Of a stretch of 64,000 nt of DNA, positions 61,144 to 64,000 are shown one piece after another. Source of the stretch: Hymenobacter sp. 5317J-9 (GTDB lineage Bacteria; Bacteroidota; Bacteroidia; Cytophagales; Hymenobacteraceae); contig NZ_CP095050.1 of the NCBI RefSeq assembly GCF_022921075.1, positions 4,650,001-4,714,000 of the forward strand, given 5' to 3'. The notes under the pieces were generated by a model. The model did not search any database, was not told where the DNA came from, and was given only the letters and a program-made list of their open reading frames with translations. Within the stretch, counting starts at the first letter, position 1. The number at the start of each line of letters is the position of its first letter. The position numbers were made by a program, and so were the translations under genes.

Positions 61144-61697
61144 ATGGATACCCGCGTTCCAGAAATTAAAACGGTTGAGGCCCCGAGGGCATCGAAGGCG
61201 CTGGCTTCTTTGCCACCTCGCTGGAGAAAGTGGTGGGCATTGCCCGCGCCAACTCGCTCTGGCCCTTGCCCTTCGCTACCTCCTGCTGCGGCATCGAGTT
61301 CATGGCCACCATGGGCTCGCACTACGACATCTCGCGCTTCGGCTCCGAGCGGCCCAGCTTCTCGCCCCGCCAGGCCGACTTGCTGATGGTGATGGGCACC
61401 ATTGCCAAGAAAATGGCTCCTATCGTGAAGCAGGTGTACGAGCAGATGGCCGAGCCCCGCTGGGTGCTGGCCATGGGCGCCTGCGCCTGCTCGGGTGGCA
61501 TTTTCGACTCGTACTCGGTGCTGCAAGGCATCGACCGCATTATCCCGGTGGACGTGTACGTGCCTGGCTGCCCGCCCCGCCCCGAGCAAGTGCTCGACGG
61601 CCTGATGCGCGTGCAGGACTTGGCCAAAAACGAATCTTTCCGCCGCCGCAACGCGCCCGAATACCAGGCCCTGCTGGCGTCGTACAACATTAAGTAA
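61144..61697 (+). CDS. nuoB: NADH:quinone oxidoreductase subunit B, interrupted by an apparent 1-base deletion
   Basis: The intact protein would have about 184 residues beginning MDTRVPEIKTVEAP. At a run of four C bases (61181-61184) one base seems to be missing: upstream codons are in one frame, while EGIEGAGFFATSLEKVVGIA and all following conserved sequence is in the next. In the restored frame all four Cys ligands of the N2 cluster appear: TSCCGIEFM, GACACSGG and VPGCPPRPE. NuoB passes electrons to quinone and is essential for complex I. A homopolymer sequencing or assembly error is the likelier explanation than a true loss, since nuoA, C, D and E around it look intact. Confidence 0.9.
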
Positions 61698-61768
61698 TCT
61701 GCATCAGGCAGTTGGTAGTCGGAGGAAAGGCCGCCTTTTCTCCGACTACCGGCCCTTACCACCCCCGA

Positions 61769-62329
61769 ATGAATCCTCAGGAATCTGCCGCCGCTCCCGA
61801 AGCTCCAGTTGCCGAAGACCCGATTAAGGTCCAGAATGCGCGGGTGTTGGCTTTGCTGCACAAGTTGTTTGGCGAGGCCACGTTCACGGATGTGGAAGAG
61901 CCCCACGGCCTGCTCACGGTGACCACCACGCGGGAGCGCATCCACGACATCGTGGCCGGCTTGCAGCAGGACCAGGAAATCAAGCTTCATTTCCTGACCA
62001 CTATGTGCGGCATCAACTACCCCGAGAACGAGGGCAAGGAGCTGGGTATGATTTACCACCTGCACAGCCTGACGCAGAACATTCGCCTGCGGATTAAAAT
62101 CTTCTTCCCCATCGCCGACCCGGTGGTGCCAACCCTGACCGACCTCTACGCCACTGCCAACTGGATGGAGCGTGAGGCCTACGACTTCTACGGCGTCATC
62201 TTCACCGGCCACCCCAATCTCATTCGCATCCTCAACGTGGAGGACATGGACTACCACCCCATGCGGAAGGAATACCCGCTGGAAGACGGTACCCGCGAAG
62301 ACAAAACCGACCTGTTTTTCGGCCGCTAG
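61769..62329 (+). CDS. nuoC: NADH:quinone oxidoreductase subunit C
   Basis: 186 residues from MNPQESAAAPEAP (ATG 61769). The 30-kDa subunit signature is REAYDFYGVIFTGHPNLIRIL followed by MRKEYPLEDG. Upstream, FLTTMCGINYP and LRIKIFFP mark the conserved core. NuoC forms the peripheral arm with NuoD. The N-terminal 25 residues are Ala/Pro-rich and variable. nuoD starts 18 bases after the stop. Confidence 0.95.
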   Translation: MNPQESAAAPEAPVAEDPIKVQNARVLALLHKLFGEATFTDVEEPHGLLTVTTTRERIHDIVAGLQQDQEIKLHFLTTMCGINYPENEGKELGMIYHLHSLTQNIRLRIKIFFPIADPVVPTLTDLYATANWMEREAYDFYGVIFTGHPNLIRILNVEDMDYHPMRKEYPLEDGTREDKTDLFFGR

Positions 62330-62347
62330 GCCCCTGATAACACTATC

Positions 62348-63610
62348 ATGGCAGTAAACGACACGCTGGAAGGCACCCATAAAATACACGAGGAGGCCGC
62401 CGCGCAGCGCCACGGCCAGCTCATGCCCCTGCTCAACGACTTCAGCCAGGAGCTGACGACGCTGAACCTGGGCCCCACGCACCCGGCCACCCACGGCATT
62501 TTCCAGAACATCCTGCAAATGGATGGCGAGCGAATTGTGTCCGGCGTGCCCACCATCGGCTACATCCACCGCGCATTTGAGAAAATCGCGGAGCGCCGGC
62601 CGTTCTACCAAATCACGCCGCTCACCGACCGGATGAACTACTGTTCGTCGCCCATCAATAACATGGGCTGGCACATGACGGTGGAGAAGCTGCTCGGCGT
62701 GACCGTGCCCAAGCGGGCGCAGTACATGCGCGTGATTATGATGGAGTTGGCCCGCATTGCCGACCACCTCATTTGCAACTCGATTCTGGGCGTAGACACC
62801 GGGGCTTTCACCGGCTTTCTGTACGTGTTCCAGGAGCGTGAGAAGATTTACGAAATCTACGAGGAGGTGTGCGGCTCGCGGCTGACCACCAACATGGGCC
62901 GCGTGGGCGGCATGGAGCGGGATTTCTCGCCGGTGGCGCTGCAAAAGCTGCGCGATTGGTTGAAGACCTTCCCGGCCGTGATGAAGGAGTTCGAATCGAT
63001 GTTCAACCGCAACCGCATTTTCATGGACCGCGTGGTGAACGTGGGCCCCATTTCGGCGGAGAAAGCGTTGAACTACGGCTTCACCGGCCCCAACTTGCGG
63101 GCCGCGGGCGTTGATTACGACGTGCGCGCCATGAACCCCTATTCTTCTTACGAAGACTTCGAGTTCGACATTCCGGTGGGCACCAACGGCGATACGTACG
63201 ACCGTTTCATCGTCCGCAACGAGGAAATCTGGCAGAGCCTGCGCATCATCAAGCAAGCGCTGGAAAACCTGCCCGAAGGCCCCTACCACGCCGATGCGCC
63301 GCACTACTACCTGCCCGCCAAGCAGGAAGTGTACAAGAACATGGAAGCCCTGATTTACCACTTCAAAATCATCATGGGCGAGATTGACGCGCCGGTGGGC
63401 GAGGTATATCACTCGGTGGAAGGCGGCAACGGCGAGTTGGGCTTCTACCTGATTTCGGACGGTGGCCGCACGCCTTACCGTCTGCACTTCCGCCGGCCCT
63501 GCTTCATCTATTACCAAGCTTACCCGGAAATGGCCGTGGGCACGACACTCTCGGACGCCATTGTCATTCTCTCGTCCATGAACGTCATCGCTGGCGAGCT
63601 GGACGCTTAG
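62348..63610 (+). CDS. nuoD: NADH:quinone oxidoreductase subunit D
   Basis: 420 residues. Conserved parts are NLGPTHPATHGIFQNILQ, DGERIV, IGYIHRAFEKIAE, CSSPINNMGWHMTVEKLLG, GVDTGAFTGFLYVFQ and the C-terminal DAIVILSSMNVIAGELD. NuoD is the 49-kDa subunit, part of the quinone-binding site with NuoB, and a descendant of the hydrogenase large subunit. Full length and in the expected order. nuoE begins 21 bases after the stop. Confidence 0.96.
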   Translation: MAVNDTLEGTHKIHEEAAAQRHGQLMPLLNDFSQELTTLNLGPTHPATHGIFQNILQMDGERIVSGVPTIGYIHRAFEKIAERRPFYQITPLTDRMNYCSSPINNMGWHMTVEKLLGVTVPKRAQYMRVIMMELARIADHLICNSILGVDTGAFTGFLYVFQEREKIYEIYEEVCGSRLTTNMGRVGGMERDFSPVALQKLRDWLKTFPAVMKEFESMFNRNRIFMDRVVNVGPISAEKALNYGFTGPNLRAAGVDYDVRAMNPYSSYEDFEFDIPVGTNGDTYDRFIVRNEEIWQSLRIIKQALENLPEGPYHADAPHYYLPAKQEVYKNMEALIYHFKIIMGEIDAPVGEVYHSVEGGNGELGFYLISDGGRTPYRLHFRRPCFIYYQAYPEMAVGTTLSDAIVILSSMNVIAGELDA

Positions 63611-63631
63611 TTTTCTGTGAATCTGACTGAT

Positions 63632-64000
63632 ATGGAGCCGACCACCGCGCCCACCAAACCGCAATTTTCTCCCGCCGCTCAGGCGGAAATCAAGCGCCTG
63701 CTCACGCACTATCCGGAAGACCGGAGCAAGTCGGCCCTGCTGCCGATTCTGCACATTGCGCAGGCCGAGTTCGGCGGTTGGGTAAGCCCCGAAGTACAAG
63801 ACCTGGTGGCCGAAACGCTGAAAATCAAGCCGATTGAAGTGTACGAAGTAGCCACGTTCTACACCCAGTATAACCTCAAGCCGGTGGGCAAGCACGTGCT
63901 GGAAATCTGCCGCACGGGTCCCTGTATGCTGCGCGGCTCTGATGAGTTGACCGAGCATTTGGAGCGCATCACTGGCGCTAAGGTCGGCGGCACCTCGCCC
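63632..64000 (+). CDS. nuoE: NADH:quinone oxidoreductase subunit E, 3' end cut by window
   Basis: 123 codons are visible from ATG 63632; GTG 63617 is an alternative in-frame start. FSPAAQAEIKRLLTHYP, KSALLPILHIAQAEFGGW, YEVATFYTQYN and EICRTGPCMLRGSDEL are the 24-kDa subunit (thioredoxin-like 2Fe-2S) features, with two of the four expected Cys ligands (ICRTGPC) visible before the sequence ends. It continues the nuo operon. Confidence 0.93.
   Translation, partial: MEPTTAPTKPQFSPAAQAEIKRLLTHYPEDRSKSALLPILHIAQAEFGGWVSPEVQDLVAETLKIKPIEVYEVATFYTQYNLKPVGKHVLEICRTGPCMLRGSDELTEHLERITGAKVGGTSP

Noticed and set aside
61322..63958. An 878-codon open frame on the minus strand
   Set aside because: It is antisense to nuoB, nuoC and nuoD, has no domain-like sequence and reflects the high GC content.

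Overview
The window looks like the chromosome of a GC-rich Bacteroidota, most likely Hymenobacter or a close relative (inference). The grounds are PorU and PorV of the type IX secretion system (T9SS), two secreted proteins with T9SS type A C-terminal sorting domains, many intergenic regions with the Bacteroidota promoter -7 motif TAnnTTTG (usually TACCTTTG), few visible Shine-Dalgarno sites, and high GC throughout. About 57 protein genes were recognised. No tRNA, rRNA, CRISPR array, prophage or insertion sequence was seen.

Layout. 0-6.3 kb: the cut end of a serine hydrolase, a zinc alcohol dehydrogenase, a DUF1990 gene pair, endonuclease V, a truncated-type glutamyl-tRNA synthetase and a GNAT acetyltransferase. 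6.4-10.8 kb: a T9SS-sorted serine hydrolase, then nuoM and nuoN. 11-15 kb: katG, a VanX-like lipoprotein dipeptidase and a short-chain reductase. 15.2-21.6 kb (minus strand): purH, then mreB-mreC-mreD-mrdA for cell shape. 21.8-25.6 kb: acyl-CoA dehydrogenase, PIG-L deacetylase and methyltransferase, with a converging family 2 glycosyltransferase; this is the best candidate for an uncharacterised pathway. 26-32 kb: a BamA/TamA-type barrel, a thioredoxin-like ferredoxin, an ArsR regulator, a CarboxypepD_reg protein, type II NADH dehydrogenase and an M16 peptidase homolog without its zinc motif. 32-37.3 kb: porU-porV. 37.5-45.2 kb: pssA, a glyoxalase II-like hydrolase, an FAD oxidoreductase, a three-part outer-membrane protein and a T9SS-sorted beta-helix protein. 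45.3-52.1 kb: cytochrome c maturation genes ccmB-C-D-E and ccmF, split by a secreted protein and a HEPN/MNT toxin-antitoxin-like pair. 52.2-59 kb: a DUF2520 protein, ferredoxin, IscX, cold-shock protein, UbiA prenyltransferase, YjjG-type nucleotidase, dNMP kinase-like protein, an AT-rich orphan and pruA. 58.8-60.3 kb: a PAS histidine kinase with a single-domain response regulator. 60.7-64 kb: nuoA-B-C-D-E, where nuoB carries an apparent one-base deletion and nuoE runs off the window.

The main themes are respiration (NDH-1 in two separate blocks, NDH-2, cytochrome c maturation with a Cys-type CcmE), envelope biogenesis (Mre/PBP2, T9SS, BamA-like barrels, phosphatidylserine synthase) and protein export. 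Nine copies of an imperfect-palindrome repeat family sit between genes, often inside operons; one copy appears to supply the start codon and first residues of a secreted protein. All assignments rest on motif recognition by eye, without database searches.
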